In this document: piece after piece, positions 17,442 to 26,061 of the stretch | Layout of the letters: each line of letters starts with the position of its first letter | Numbering within the stretch: the stretch's first letter is position 1 | NCBI RefSeq assembly: GCF_035943795.1 | Contig: NZ_DASZBY010000117.1 | Coordinates: 61,002 to 125,001 of the forward strand | Direction: 5' to 3' | Source: Aliidongia sp035943795 | Lineage (GTDB): Bacteria; Pseudomonadota; Alphaproteobacteria; ATCC43930; CGMCC-115725 | Length of the DNA stretch: 64,000 nt | The notes under the pieces: model-generated | What the model was told of the DNA's origin: nothing | The model's input: the letters and a program-made list of their open reading frames with translations, nothing else | Database searches by the model: none | Translations under genes and position numbers: made by a program

Positions 17442-18836
17442 TCAGGGCAGGGGGTGGCGACGGTGCCAGGACGTCGCCCCCTGGAAGGCGGCGCCGGCCT
17501 GCACCAGCGTCGCCTCGTCCAGGAAGCCGGCGACCAGCTGGAAAGCGATCGGTAATCCGGCGATGCCGGTGCCGCCCGGCAAGGTCAGAGTCGGGTGCCC
17601 GGTCATGTTGAACGGGCAGGTATAGCGCTGCAGCTTGGCGATCAGCCCGGGCTGGTCGCCCAAGGTCCGGATCGTCGCGAGGCTGGGCGGCGTGAACGGG
17701 TGCACCGGCGTCAGCAACAGGTCGATCGTGCCGAACAGCCGATCGACGCGCCCGCGCAGATCCAGGCGGCGCAGCAGGATCTTCTGGTAATCGAGACCGG
17801 ACAGCACCAGACCGGCCTCGATCACGGAGGCCAGGACCGGACCATACTCGTCCTTGCGTGCGGGATAGGTCGGCCCATGGGCGACCGCGGCCTCCACCGC
17901 GCAATTCGGGCTCCAGTCGGCGATGGCCTGGGTCACGTCGGGAAATTGCACTTCGACGATCCGGGCGCCCAGCGCCCGGAAGGTGTCGAGCGCCTCCGCC
18001 AGCACGGCGCGGGTCGCGGCATCGACGTCCTCGCCGTTCCAGGCGGCATCTACGCCCAGCCGCAGGCCGCGCATGCCTTGGTCGGTCGCCGCCCGGTAGT
18101 CCGGGACGGGCGCCAGCGAGGCCGTCGGGTCCAGCGGATCCTCGCCGGCGATGATGCTCAGCATCAGGGCGGCATCCACGGCACTGCGCGCCATCGATCC
18201 GACATGGTCGAGCGTCGCCGCCAGCTCGAATACGCCATGGCGGCTGACCCGCCCCCAGGTCGGCTTCAGGCCGGTCAGGCCGTTCGCGGCGGACGGCCAG
18301 CGGATTGACCCGCCGGTATCGCTGGCGATCGCGCCGTAGCACAGGCCGGCCGCCAGGGCCACGCCGGGTCCGCTGGACGAGATGCCGGGCCAATAAGCGG
18401 CGTTCCACGGATTTTTCGGTGGGATCACCGTCGGGTGATGGTCCGAATAGGCGCCCTCGGTCATCTGCAGCTTGCCCAGCAGGACCGCGCCGGCCTCCTT
18501 CAGGCGGCGCACCACCGTGGCATCCTCGGCCGGGCGGTGATCGCGGTGGATCGCCATGCCGGCGGCGGTCGGAATGCCCACCGTCCAGCACAGGTCCTTC
18601 ACCCCGACCGGCACGCCATGCAGCGGCCCGCGATAGTGGCCGGCCGCGATTTCCGCCTCCGCGACCGCGGCCTGGGCCAGGGCCTCATCCGCCGCGACCA
18701 GAGCATAGCTGCCGAGGGTCGGGTCCAGGGCCGCGATGCGATCCAGCTGTGCCCGCGTCACCGCCACCGGTAACAGTTCGCGCGCCTGGATGCGGGTCGC
18801 CAGTTCGGCGAGCTCCAGATAATGCAGATCGTCCAT
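17442..18836 (-). CDS. Amidase signature family protein
   Basis: A 464-residue amidase. The Ser-cisSer-Lys triad is visible: Lys in GVPVGVKD, cis-Ser in ISSSGPGVA and nucleophile Ser in SDTGGSIRWPSA. The glycine-serine loop reads GISSSGPG instead of the usual GGSSGGS, which may alter specificity. Family members hydrolyse aliphatic, aromatic or ureido amides, or act in tRNA amidation; a stand-alone copy next to a GMC oxidoreductase suggests catabolic amide hydrolysis. AAGGAG six bases upstream fixes the start at ATG 18836 (MDDLHYLEL); ATG 18863 lacks a ribosome site. It lies 105 bases downstream of the GMC gene on the same strand. Confidence 0.92.
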   Translation of the reverse strand: MDDLHYLELAELATRIQARELLPVAVTRAQLDRIAALDPTLGSYALVAADEALAQAAVAEAEIAAGHYRGPLHGVPVGVKDLCWTVGIPTAAGMAIHRDHRPAEDATVVRRLKEAGAVLLGKLQMTEGAYSDHHPTVIPPKNPWNAAYWPGISSSGPGVALAAGLCYGAIASDTGGSIRWPSAANGLTGLKPTWGRVSRHGVFELAATLDHVGSMARSAVDAALMLSIIAGEDPLDPTASLAPVPDYRAATDQGMRGLRLGVDAAWNGEDVDAATRAVLAEALDTFRALGARIVEVQFPDVTQAIADWSPNCAVEAAVAHGPTYPARKDEYGPVLASVIEAGLVLSGLDYQKILLRRLDLRGRVDRLFGTIDLLLTPVHPFTPPSLATIRTLGDQPGLIAKLQRYTCPFNMTGHPTLTLPGGTGIAGLPIAFQLVAGFLDEATLVQAGAAFQGATSWHRRHPLP

Positions 18837-18941
18837 GGTCGGTCTCCTTGGAAAAGGGCGCACGGCTCCACGCGCGGACGGCGGGACGTCTGCGGGAAGT
18901 GCCGCGAAACGGTCAGGCGCCGGGGCGGGTCGTCCCGTCCG

Positions 18942-20579
18942 TCAGCGGGCATCCTCCAGGATCAGGTCGGACGCCTTCTCGGCGATCATGATGATCGCGG
19001 CATTGGTGTTGCCCGACACGACGTCCGGCATGACCGAGCCGTCGATCACGCGCAGGCCGTCGATGCCGCGGACCCGCAGCCGCTGGTCGACCACGGCCAG
19101 CGGGTCGAGGCCCATCCGGCAGGTCGAGGCCGGGTGATAGATCGTGCTGCCGGATTGTCGGCAATAGGCCAGCAGTGCCTCGTCGCCTGCGATCGCCGCC
19201 CCAGGTTCGACCTCGCCGGCGACATAGGGTTGCAGTGCCGGCGCATGAAGGATCCGCCGCAGGATCTTCAGCCCCTCGACATTGGCGGTGCGGTCGGTCT
19301 CGGTCGCCAGGTAGTTGATCCGGATCTCGGGCGGCACGGTCGGGTCGGCGCTGCGGATGCGCAGGGACCCGCGGCTTTCGGGCCGCAACTGGCAGACCGA
19401 GGCGGTGAAGCCGGAAAAGGAATGCAGCTTCTCGCCCATCTTGTCGGCGCTGAACGGGATGAAATGCACCTGGATGTCGGGTGTCGCCAGGCGTGGATCG
19501 GTCTTGAAGAACGCGCCCGCATAGCCCGCCGCCACGGTCAGCGGACCGGTCCGGAACGCGGCATAGCGCAGTCCCGTCCAGACCCGACGCAGCGGGTGGT
19601 TGATCGCGTCGTTGATCGTAATGCGCCGGCTGCAGCGCATGACCATCCGGACCTGCAGGTGATCCTGCAGGTCGTGGCCGACGCCGCCGGCGTCGAGTAC
19701 GACGTCGATGGCCAGGCCGCGCAGCAGGTCGCCGGGTCCGATGCCGGACAGCTGCAGCAGCTGCGGCGAATTATAGGCGCCGGCCGAGACCAGGATTTCG
19801 CGCCGGGCCTGCGCCGTCCGCTCGACGCCGTGCTGCCGGTAGCGTACCGCCACGGCGCGCCGGTTCTCGAACAGGATGCGCTCTGCCAGGGTCGCGGTCC
19901 TGACCGTCAGGTTGCGCCGGCCCCGGGCGGGCCGGAGATAGGCCACGGCGGTGCTGGCGCGGCGGCCGCGCCGGGTCGTCGTCTGGAAATAGCCCGCGCC
20001 TTCCTGGGTGGCGCCGTTGAAGTCCGGATTGGCCGGAATGCCGGTCTCGCCGGCCGCCGCGATGAAAGCCTCGCACAGCGGATCGGTCTGTCGCGGGTTC
20101 GACACCGTCAGCGGCCCGCCGGTGCCGTGGAAATCGTCGGCACCGCGCTGCTGGTCCTCGGCCTTCTTGAAATAGGGCAGCACGTCGTCGAAGCCCCAGC
20201 CGACATTGCCGCACTGGCGCCAGCGCTCGAAATCCTCGTGCTGGCCGCGCACGTAGACCAGCCCGTTGATCGAGCTCGACCCGCCCAGCACCTTGCCGCG
20301 CGGCTGGAAGATCGACCGGCCGTTCAGGCCCGGCTCGGGTTCGGTCTGGTACATCCAGTTGACGGCCCCGTCCTTGAACAGCTTGCCGTAGCCGAGCGGG
20401 ACATGGATCCACAGGTTGGTGTCCTTCGGCCCGGCCTCGAGCAGAAGCACAGAATGGCGGCCGGAGGCGCTGAGGCGGTTGGCGAGGACGCAACCGGCGG
20501 ATCCTGCGCCGACGATGACATAGTCGAACGTCTCGTCTCCGGCGGAATCCCGGCCCGTGGGGTTCTGTTCTTTTTTCAT
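18942..20579 (-). CDS. GMC family oxidoreductase (choline dehydrogenase-like)
   Basis: A 545-residue FAD enzyme. The dinucleotide-binding motif YVIVGAGSAGCVLANRLS is at the N-terminus, GMC signature 1 follows as GKVLGGSSSINGLVYVRG, and signature 2 as GAYNSPQLLQLSGIGP. The catalytic His is in STIYHPASTCRMG and the C-terminal NTNAAIIMIAEKASDLI binds FAD. Members oxidise alcohols such as choline, glucose or long-chain alcohols to aldehydes, passing electrons to quinone or oxygen. GGGGGA lies just upstream of the ATG. It is probably cotranscribed with the downstream amidase. Confidence 0.93.
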   Translation of the reverse strand: MKKEQNPTGRDSAGDETFDYVIVGAGSAGCVLANRLSASGRHSVLLLEAGPKDTNLWIHVPLGYGKLFKDGAVNWMYQTEPEPGLNGRSIFQPRGKVLGGSSSINGLVYVRGQHEDFERWRQCGNVGWGFDDVLPYFKKAEDQQRGADDFHGTGGPLTVSNPRQTDPLCEAFIAAAGETGIPANPDFNGATQEGAGYFQTTTRRGRRASTAVAYLRPARGRRNLTVRTATLAERILFENRRAVAVRYRQHGVERTAQARREILVSAGAYNSPQLLQLSGIGPGDLLRGLAIDVVLDAGGVGHDLQDHLQVRMVMRCSRRITINDAINHPLRRVWTGLRYAAFRTGPLTVAAGYAGAFFKTDPRLATPDIQVHFIPFSADKMGEKLHSFSGFTASVCQLRPESRGSLRIRSADPTVPPEIRINYLATETDRTANVEGLKILRRILHAPALQPYVAGEVEPGAAIAGDEALLAYCRQSGSTIYHPASTCRMGLDPLAVVDQRLRVRGIDGLRVIDGSVMPDVVSGNTNAAIIMIAEKASDLILEDAR

Positions 20580-20763
20580 CGTTCCCCCGTATGCGGCGTG
20601 TGCGCAGGCAGTCTGCCGGCAAACGCCCCGTCACAGAAGGGGCGAGGCCAAGGGGGCGACAAGGGAGATGATCGGTTCATCTTCCTGAAATTGGGCTGCG
20701 GAGAGCCGCCCGCAAACCAGATATTCTACGAGGAATAGATTAGAAAAACTAAACGAATGTCGA

Positions 20764-21963
20764 TCATGCCACGTGTGGGTGGCGGACGACCCGCTCTTCG
20801 GGGAAATGCAGCGTGACGACGGTTCCGCTGCCGGGCGCGGCCGCGATTTCCAGCGTGCCGCCATGCAGTTCGGTCAGCGCCTTGGCGATGGGCAGGCCCA
20901 GCCCGGTCCCGCCGAAGCGGCGCGACAGGCTGCTTTCGACTTGGCCGAACGGCTCCAGCGCCTTCGGAATATCGGCCGGGCGCATGCCGATGCCCGTGTC
21001 CGCGATGGTGATGTCGAAGCCGCTGCCGACGCGATGGCTGGCGCCGATGCGAACCGTGCCGCCGGCCGGAGTGAACTTGATGGCGTTGCCGCACAGGTTC
21101 AGCAGGATCTGCTTCATGCGCAGCGGATCGGCGCGCATTGCCGGCAGGTCGGACGCAACGGACCGCTCGACATTCACGGCACCGACCGTGGCGCGCTGGG
21201 CCAGGATGCTGCACGACATGCCGATGGAATCGCGGACGTCGATCGTTTCGTCCTGCAGGGCCATGTGCCCGCTCTCGATCTTGGAAAGATCAAGGATGTC
21301 GTTGATGAGGTCGAGCAGGTGGCTGCCCGCGTCGTGAATGTTGGTGGCGTAGGCGCTGTAACGCGACGCCAGCTCGCCGGCCATGCCGTCCCGGATCATC
21401 TCCGCGAAGCCCAGCACCGCATTGAGCGGCGTGCGCAGTTCGTGGCTCATGTTGGCCAGGAATTCCGATTTCGCGCGGTTCGCCGCTTCGGCGGCGGCGA
21501 TGGCGGCTTCTGCCGCGCGCTGCGCCTGGATCTGGATGGTGATGTCGCGGCAACTGCCGCGGTATCCGCAGAATTTCCCCGCCGCATCGAAGAACGGCCG
21601 GCCGCTGACCGTCACGTAATGGACGGTGCCGTCGTCGCCCAACCGTTCGAAGCGGAAATCGTGAAAGGGGCGCCTGGCTTCGAGATCGGCCTTGTGCCGT
21701 ATCCAATCGGCTTCGCTCACGCCCCGATCCACCAGCTCCCATCTGGTCTTGCCATGGCCGGCTTCGGCGGCATGGACGTCGGCGGGGGCATTGACGTTGA
21801 AGAACCAGCGGAAACGCAGCGCCTCGTCCTGTTCCCAGAACCAATCCGACGAGGTTTCTCCGCAATCCCGGAAACGATCCTCGTTCGAGGCGGCGGCCTC
21901 CGGGTCGGACGTGGCGATGCTCGGGCCGACCGGCGCCGCGCTCTTGCTCAAAGGTTCTTTCAT
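20764..21963 (-). CDS. Soluble PAS-domain sensor histidine kinase
   Basis: A 399-residue kinase without a membrane segment. A PAS/PAC region occupies roughly residues 30-145 (WFWEQDEALRFRW to GYRGSCRDIT), then a short coiled linker, the HisKA dimerisation helix with FLANMSHELRTPLNAVLGF (phospho-acceptor His174), and an HATPase_c domain with N-box NLCGNAIKFTP, DTGIGM and FGGTGLGL. The absence of transmembrane segments points to a cytoplasmic signal such as a ligand, redox or energy state. No response regulator gene is adjacent, so its partner must be encoded elsewhere. TTGGAG nine bases before the ATG supports the start. It stands upstream of the GMC gene on the same strand after a 184-bp gap in which I see no gene. 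Confidence 0.92.
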   Translation of the reverse strand: MKEPLSKSAAPVGPSIATSDPEAAASNEDRFRDCGETSSDWFWEQDEALRFRWFFNVNAPADVHAAEAGHGKTRWELVDRGVSEADWIRHKADLEARRPFHDFRFERLGDDGTVHYVTVSGRPFFDAAGKFCGYRGSCRDITIQIQAQRAAEAAIAAAEAANRAKSEFLANMSHELRTPLNAVLGFAEMIRDGMAGELASRYSAYATNIHDAGSHLLDLINDILDLSKIESGHMALQDETIDVRDSIGMSCSILAQRATVGAVNVERSVASDLPAMRADPLRMKQILLNLCGNAIKFTPAGGTVRIGASHRVGSGFDITIADTGIGMRPADIPKALEPFGQVESSLSRRFGGTGLGLPIAKALTELHGGTLEIAAAPGSGTVVTLHFPEERVVRHPHVA

Positions 21964-22064
21964 GCCGTGACGTCTCCAAGGACTGGAAGCGACCCTAAGC
22001 CGAAGAGATTACCCGCGCCTTGCGGATGGGTCAGCAATCATCGCGCCGTCGGCGGCCGGTCGAT

Positions 22065-22093
22065 TTGACAACAATTTTTGTACCGGCTAACAT
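22065..22093 (+). promoter_or_regulatory. Strong sigma-70-type promoter for the DapA-like/sugar operon
   Basis: A perfect -35 TTGACA (22065-22070), 17-base spacer and -10 TAACAT (22088-22093) stand about 70 bases before the GTG start of the DapA-like gene and in its direction. Confidence 0.6.
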
Positions 22094-22097
22094 GTTA
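22088..22097. promoter_or_regulatory. Palindrome overlapping the -10 box (candidate GntR operator)
   Basis: TAACATGTTA is a perfect ten-base palindrome that includes the -10 hexamer. A repressor bound here would block polymerase; the FCD-type GntR encoded two genes downstream in the same operon is the natural candidate. Confidence 0.4.
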
Positions 22098-22160
22098 CCT
22101 CGTTCGAGCGAAGACCGGTTTGAGGCGATGCCGGGAAACCCCTTTGGTGGAGACAATCTC

Positions 22161-23054
22161 GTGTCTCGAAAACATGAGCGTTTCGGCCTGTCCGCGGCGC
22201 TGGCAACGCCGATTTCGGCGGATGGCGACATCGATCTGTCGCGCGTGGTCGCCCAGGCGCGCTGGTGCCTGGCCGAGGGCTGTTCCAGCGTCACCTTGTT
22301 CGGTACGACGGGCGAAGGCTCTTCGATCGGCGAGACGGACAGGGCAGGCCTGCTGGCGGCGCTGGCAGGTGCGGGTATCACGGGCGATCGGATCGTCGGT
22401 GCCGTCGCCGCGGCCTCGGTCGCCGATGCGGTGGCGCAGGCGCGGCAGGCGCTCGCGATCGGCTGCAAGGCGCTTCTCGTGCCCCCGCCGTTCTATTTCA
22501 AGGGCGTGTCGGACGATGGTCTCTTCGCCTGGTTCGCCCAGGTCTTCGAACGGCTGGGCGGTGCCGCCCGCGACGTACTGCTCTACAACATCCCGTCGGT
22601 CACGGCGCTGCCATTGTCGGTCGACCTGGTCGGCCGGTTGCGCGACGCCTTTCCGGAAGTCGTCGTCGGCGTCAAGGATTCCTCCGGCGACTGGTCCTAT
22701 ACCCAGCGGCTGCTGGACAGCCATCGCGATCTCGCCATCCTCATTGGCGATGAGCGCTACCTGGCCGAAGGCGTGCGGCGAGGCGGCGAGGGGGCGATCT
22801 CGGGCCTCGCCAACATCTGTCCCGGCCTGCTGCTGCCGCTTGCCAACGAAGGGCGGGACGATCCGCGTATCTCCGCGCTGGTCGACGACGTGCTGGCCCA
22901 TCCGGTGATCCCGGCAGTGAAGGCGCTGATCGCCCACCGGACCGGCGACGAGGGCTGGCGGGCCGTCCGGCCGCCGCTCATGCCGCTCGGCATCGGGGAT
23001 GCGGAACGGCTGGCCGCGCGCTACGATGCCCACTTCGCCGCTGCCGCGGCCTGA
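22161..23054 (+). CDS. DapA-like (dihydrodipicolinate synthase/aldolase family) protein
   Basis: A 297-residue TIM-barrel class I aldolase. FGTTGEG (Thr49-Thr50), Tyr142 in LYNIPS and the Schiff-base Lys172 in VGVKDSSGDW are intact. The Arg that grips the substrate carboxylate in true DapA (YNVPSRT) is Val147 here (YNIPSVT), so lysine biosynthesis is unlikely and a sugar-acid aldolase or dehydratase role is preferred. GTG 22161 is chosen because GGTGGAG lies eight bases upstream; ATG 22128 and an upstream start at 22020 have no ribosome site and give over-long N-termini. It opens the operon with a GntR regulator, sugar-type ABC components and a ribokinase-like kinase. Confidence 0.88.
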   Translation: MSRKHERFGLSAALATPISADGDIDLSRVVAQARWCLAEGCSSVTLFGTTGEGSSIGETDRAGLLAALAGAGITGDRIVGAVAAASVADAVAQARQALAIGCKALLVPPPFYFKGVSDDGLFAWFAQVFERLGGAARDVLLYNIPSVTALPLSVDLVGRLRDAFPEVVVGVKDSSGDWSYTQRLLDSHRDLAILIGDERYLAEGVRRGGEGAISGLANICPGLLLPLANEGRDDPRISALVDDVLAHPVIPAVKALIAHRTGDEGWRAVRPPLMPLGIGDAERLAARYDAHFAAAAA

Positions 23055-23065
23055 TCGGAACGCCC

Positions 23066-23722
23066 ATGCAGAACGAGCCGGAGCCGCTCAAGCTTCGCGA
23101 GCGTGCCTATGAAAGCTTCACGCGCCACCTGCTGGCGCGCGCCATCCATCCCGGCCAGTTCATTTCTCAGCGCGAGTTGGTCGAGCTGACCGGCCTGCCG
23201 CTGGGAGCCATCCGCGAACTGGTGCCGCGCATCGAGGCCGAGGGGCTGATCCGGACCGTGCCCCAGCGCGGCATGCAGATCGCGCACATCGACCTCAGCC
23301 TGGTGCGCGATGCGTTCCAGTTCCGCCTGTTCATCGAGAAGGAGGCGGTCATGCTGTTCGTCGAGACCGCGACGGACGACGCGATCGCGGCCCAGCGCGC
23401 CGCGCACGAGGCCGTGCTGGCCCAGGCGCTGGCCGGCTGCACGCCCGAGATCGAGGCCGAGGCGCAGGCGATCGACTGGGGCCTGCACAACACGATCGTC
23501 GATGCGCTGGGCAACGGCATCGTCACCAACGCCTATCGGGTGAATGCGATCAAGATGCGACTGATCCGCCAGGAGCGGGTCCGCATCGACGGGCTGGTCG
23601 TGCCGGTCATGCGGGAGCATCTGCGCATCATCGACGCCATTGCGACGCGGGATCCGGTCCGGGCGGCCGACACGCTGGTCGAGCACATCAACAAGGCGCG
23701 CAACCGGGCGCTCGATCTCTAG
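23066..23722 (+). CDS. GntR family transcriptional regulator (FCD-type)
   Basis: A 218-residue regulator with an N-terminal winged helix (LRERAYESFTRHLLARAIHPGQFISQRELVELTGLPLGAIRELVPRIEAEGLI; positions about 9-60) and a C-terminal all-alpha effector domain (EAQAIDWGLHNTIVDALGN, HLRIIDAIATRDPVRA). It lies 11 bases after the DapA-like gene and before the transporter genes, so it is expected to autoregulate this operon, perhaps through the palindrome at 22088. Confidence 0.88.
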   Translation: MQNEPEPLKLRERAYESFTRHLLARAIHPGQFISQRELVELTGLPLGAIRELVPRIEAEGLIRTVPQRGMQIAHIDLSLVRDAFQFRLFIEKEAVMLFVETATDDAIAAQRAAHEAVLAQALAGCTPEIEAEAQAIDWGLHNTIVDALGNGIVTNAYRVNAIKMRLIRQERVRIDGLVVPVMREHLRIIDAIATRDPVRAADTLVEHINKARNRALDL

Positions 23723-23785
23723 AACGACGAAACGAGCCGCGGCGACCCGAGGGGCGACCGGCGGCCGATGGGAGGAATGGGCATC

Positions 23786-25123
23786 ATGACGGGATCGTTC
23801 AATCAGCATCCGACGCGGCGCCGCTTCATGGCAGGGACCGCTGCCCTGGGCGGGCTGGGCCTGGCCGGCGTCCGGCCCGCCTTCGCCGAGGTGAACTGGC
23901 GCAAATACGCCGGCACCAAGATCGAGGTCAACCTGGTCAAGAGCCCGCGCGGCGATATCCTGCAGCAGTACGAGAAGGAGTTCGAGGCGCTGACCGGCAT
24001 CAAGGTCTCGTCCGAACAGACGCCGGAACAGCAGCAGCGCCAGAAGGCGGTGATCGAGCTGACCTCGGGCCGGCCCAGCTTCGACGTCGTGCACCTCAGC
24101 TACCACGTGCAGAAGCGCCAGTTCGAGAAGGCGAAGTGGCTGGCGGATCTCACCGCCTACCTGAAGGATCCAACGCTAACCGACCCGTCGCTGGTCGAGA
24201 GCGATTTCGCCGAGGCCGGTTTGACCTTCGCCAAGGATCCATCCGGCGCGATCCATTCGCTGCCGCTATCCGTCGACTACTGGATCATCTATTGGAACAA
24301 GGAGCTGTTCGCCAAGAAGGGCCTCGCTTATCCGGAGACTTACGACCAGCTGGTCGCGGCGGCCGAGGCGCTGACCGATCCCAAGACCAATACCTACGGT
24401 TTCGTCGCGCGCGGCCAGAAGAACGCCAACGTGCCGGTCTGGACCAGCCTGTTGCTGGGCTACGACACATCGACCCTGGGGCCGGACGGCAAGCTCACGA
24501 CCGATACGCCGGAGGCGATCGACGCTGCCAAGCTGTATCAGCGCCTGATGGCGAAATCGGCGCCCCCCGGCGTCGCCGGCTTCAATTGGGCGGAATGCCA
24601 GTCGGCGTTCCTGCAGGGCAAGGTCGGCATGTGGTTCGACGGTGTCGGCTTTGCACCGCCGCTGGAAGATCCGGACAAGTCGCGGGTCGTGGGCAAGGTC
24701 GGTTACGGCGTGATGCCACGCGGCCCCAAGGTCCAGGCGGCGGCCACGACCGGCGACGGCATCGCGGTCACGGCGGCCAGCCCGAACAAGGAAGCCGCCT
24801 ACCTCTATTGCCAATGGGCGGTATCGAAGCCGATGGGCGCGCGCCTGCTGCAGGCCGGCGCCGGCGTGCCGTTCCGCAGTTCGGTACTGAACGATCCGGA
24901 GGTGCGCAAGGGCGTCAAGATGCCGGCGGCCTGGGTCGATTCCGTCGTGGCGTCGGGTCCGATCAGCCGGCTCGCCTTGCCGGTCATCGTGCCGGTGACG
25001 GAGTTCCGCGACGTCATGGGCGTGGCGCTGACCAATCTTCTGTCCGGCTCGGATCCCGCGACCGAACTGCATCGCGCGACCGAGGAATTCCGGCCGGTGC
25101 TGGCGCGTAGCGAGGCCACATGA
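23786..25123 (+). CDS. Sugar-type ABC transporter substrate-binding protein (family 1)
   Basis: A 445-residue extracellular binding protein of the MalE/UgpB class. The N-terminus holds a twin-arginine signal (TRRRFMAGTAALGG, cleavage near AFAEV). Core features are FEALTGIKVSSEQTPEQQQRQ, SVDYWIIYWNKELFAKKGL and FLQGKVGMWFDG. Three ATGs are in frame (23768, 23777, 23786); GGGAGGA at 23770-23776 leaves correct spacing only for 23786. Two MalF/MalG-type permeases follow, but no ATPase is encoded in the operon. The substrate is probably a sugar or sugar acid, given the aldolase and kinase on either side. Confidence 0.92.
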   Translation: MTGSFNQHPTRRRFMAGTAALGGLGLAGVRPAFAEVNWRKYAGTKIEVNLVKSPRGDILQQYEKEFEALTGIKVSSEQTPEQQQRQKAVIELTSGRPSFDVVHLSYHVQKRQFEKAKWLADLTAYLKDPTLTDPSLVESDFAEAGLTFAKDPSGAIHSLPLSVDYWIIYWNKELFAKKGLAYPETYDQLVAAAEALTDPKTNTYGFVARGQKNANVPVWTSLLLGYDTSTLGPDGKLTTDTPEAIDAAKLYQRLMAKSAPPGVAGFNWAECQSAFLQGKVGMWFDGVGFAPPLEDPDKSRVVGKVGYGVMPRGPKVQAAATTGDGIAVTAASPNKEAAYLYCQWAVSKPMGARLLQAGAGVPFRSSVLNDPEVRKGVKMPAAWVDSVVASGPISRLALPVIVPVTEFRDVMGVALTNLLSGSDPATELHRATEEFRPVLARSEAT

Positions 25124-26061
25124 GCGGTCTCGGCTCCGCGCTCGCCGCGGCGCCGGAGGCGGCACCCAGCCCGCCGGTGTCGAACCAGCGCCGGCGGACC
25201 TACTGGATCTTCATCCTTCCGGCCGTGCTCACGGTCGGCGCGGTGATCCTGTTCCCGTGGCTCTTCACGCTGTGGATGAGCGTCAACGAATGGAAGATCG
25301 GCGAGAGCCGGCATTTCGTCGGTCTCGCCAACTATCTGCGCCTGGCCGGCGACGCACGCTTCATGGACGCGCTGTGGCATACGCTGGTCTATACCGCGCT
25401 GTCGGTCGCGGCCCCCGTGGGGCTGGGCCTCGCGGCGGCGCTGGTGTTCAACGAGCGGCTACCGATGCGCGGGCTGCTGCGCGGCATCTTCGTCATGCCG
25501 ATGATGGCGACGCCCGTCGCGATAGCGCTGGTCTGGACCATGATGTTCAACCCGCAGCTGGGCGTGCTCAACTACCTGCTGTCCTTGATCGGCATCGGGC
25601 CGTGGGAATGGGTCTATCACCCGGCGAGCGTCATCCCGTCGCTCGTCCTGGTCGAGACCTGGCAATGGACGCCGCTGGTCATGCTGATCGTGCTGGGCGG
25701 CCTCGCCACCGTGCCGGCGGAGCCGTACGAGAGCGCCGACATCGACGGTGCCAGCGGCTGGCAGAAATTCCGCTATATCACCCTGCCGATGATCGCGCCC
25801 TTCCTGCTGCTGGCCGCGATGATCCGCACGGTCGATGCGCTGAAAAGCTTCGACATCATCTATGCCATCACCCAGGGCGGGCCCGGCACCGCGTCCGAGA
25901 CGATCAACCTCTATCTCTACAGCGTCGCCTTCGCCTATTACGACGTCGGCTACGGCTCAGCCATCGCCGTCGTGTTCTTCGTGCTGATCGTGGTGCTGTC
26001 GCTGGTCATGCTGCACTTGCGCCAGCGCAGCAAATGGAACGAGATCGGAGAGGGCCGATGA
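25120..26061 (+). CDS. Sugar-type ABC transporter permease (MalF-like)
   Basis: A 313-residue inner-membrane protein with six predicted helices, the first in WIFILPAVLTVGAVILFPWLF. The EAA loop reads ESADIDGASGWQKFRYITLPMIAP, the contact for a shared ATPase. Its start overlaps the binding-protein gene by four bases (ATGA) and its stop overlaps the next permease in the same way. Confidence 0.92.
   Translation: MSGLGSALAAAPEAAPSPPVSNQRRRTYWIFILPAVLTVGAVILFPWLFTLWMSVNEWKIGESRHFVGLANYLRLAGDARFMDALWHTLVYTALSVAAPVGLGLAAALVFNERLPMRGLLRGIFVMPMMATPVAIALVWTMMFNPQLGVLNYLLSLIGIGPWEWVYHPASVIPSLVLVETWQWTPLVMLIVLGGLATVPAEPYESADIDGASGWQKFRYITLPMIAPFLLLAAMIRTVDALKSFDIIYAITQGGPGTASETINLYLYSVAFAYYDVGYGSAIAVVFFVLIVVLSLVMLHLRQRSKWNEIGEGR

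Noticed and set aside
22020..22160. N-terminal extension of the DapA-like protein from the upstream in-frame start
   Set aside because: It would cover the promoter at 22065-22093, and GTG 22161 has an excellent ribosome site and gives the normal family length.
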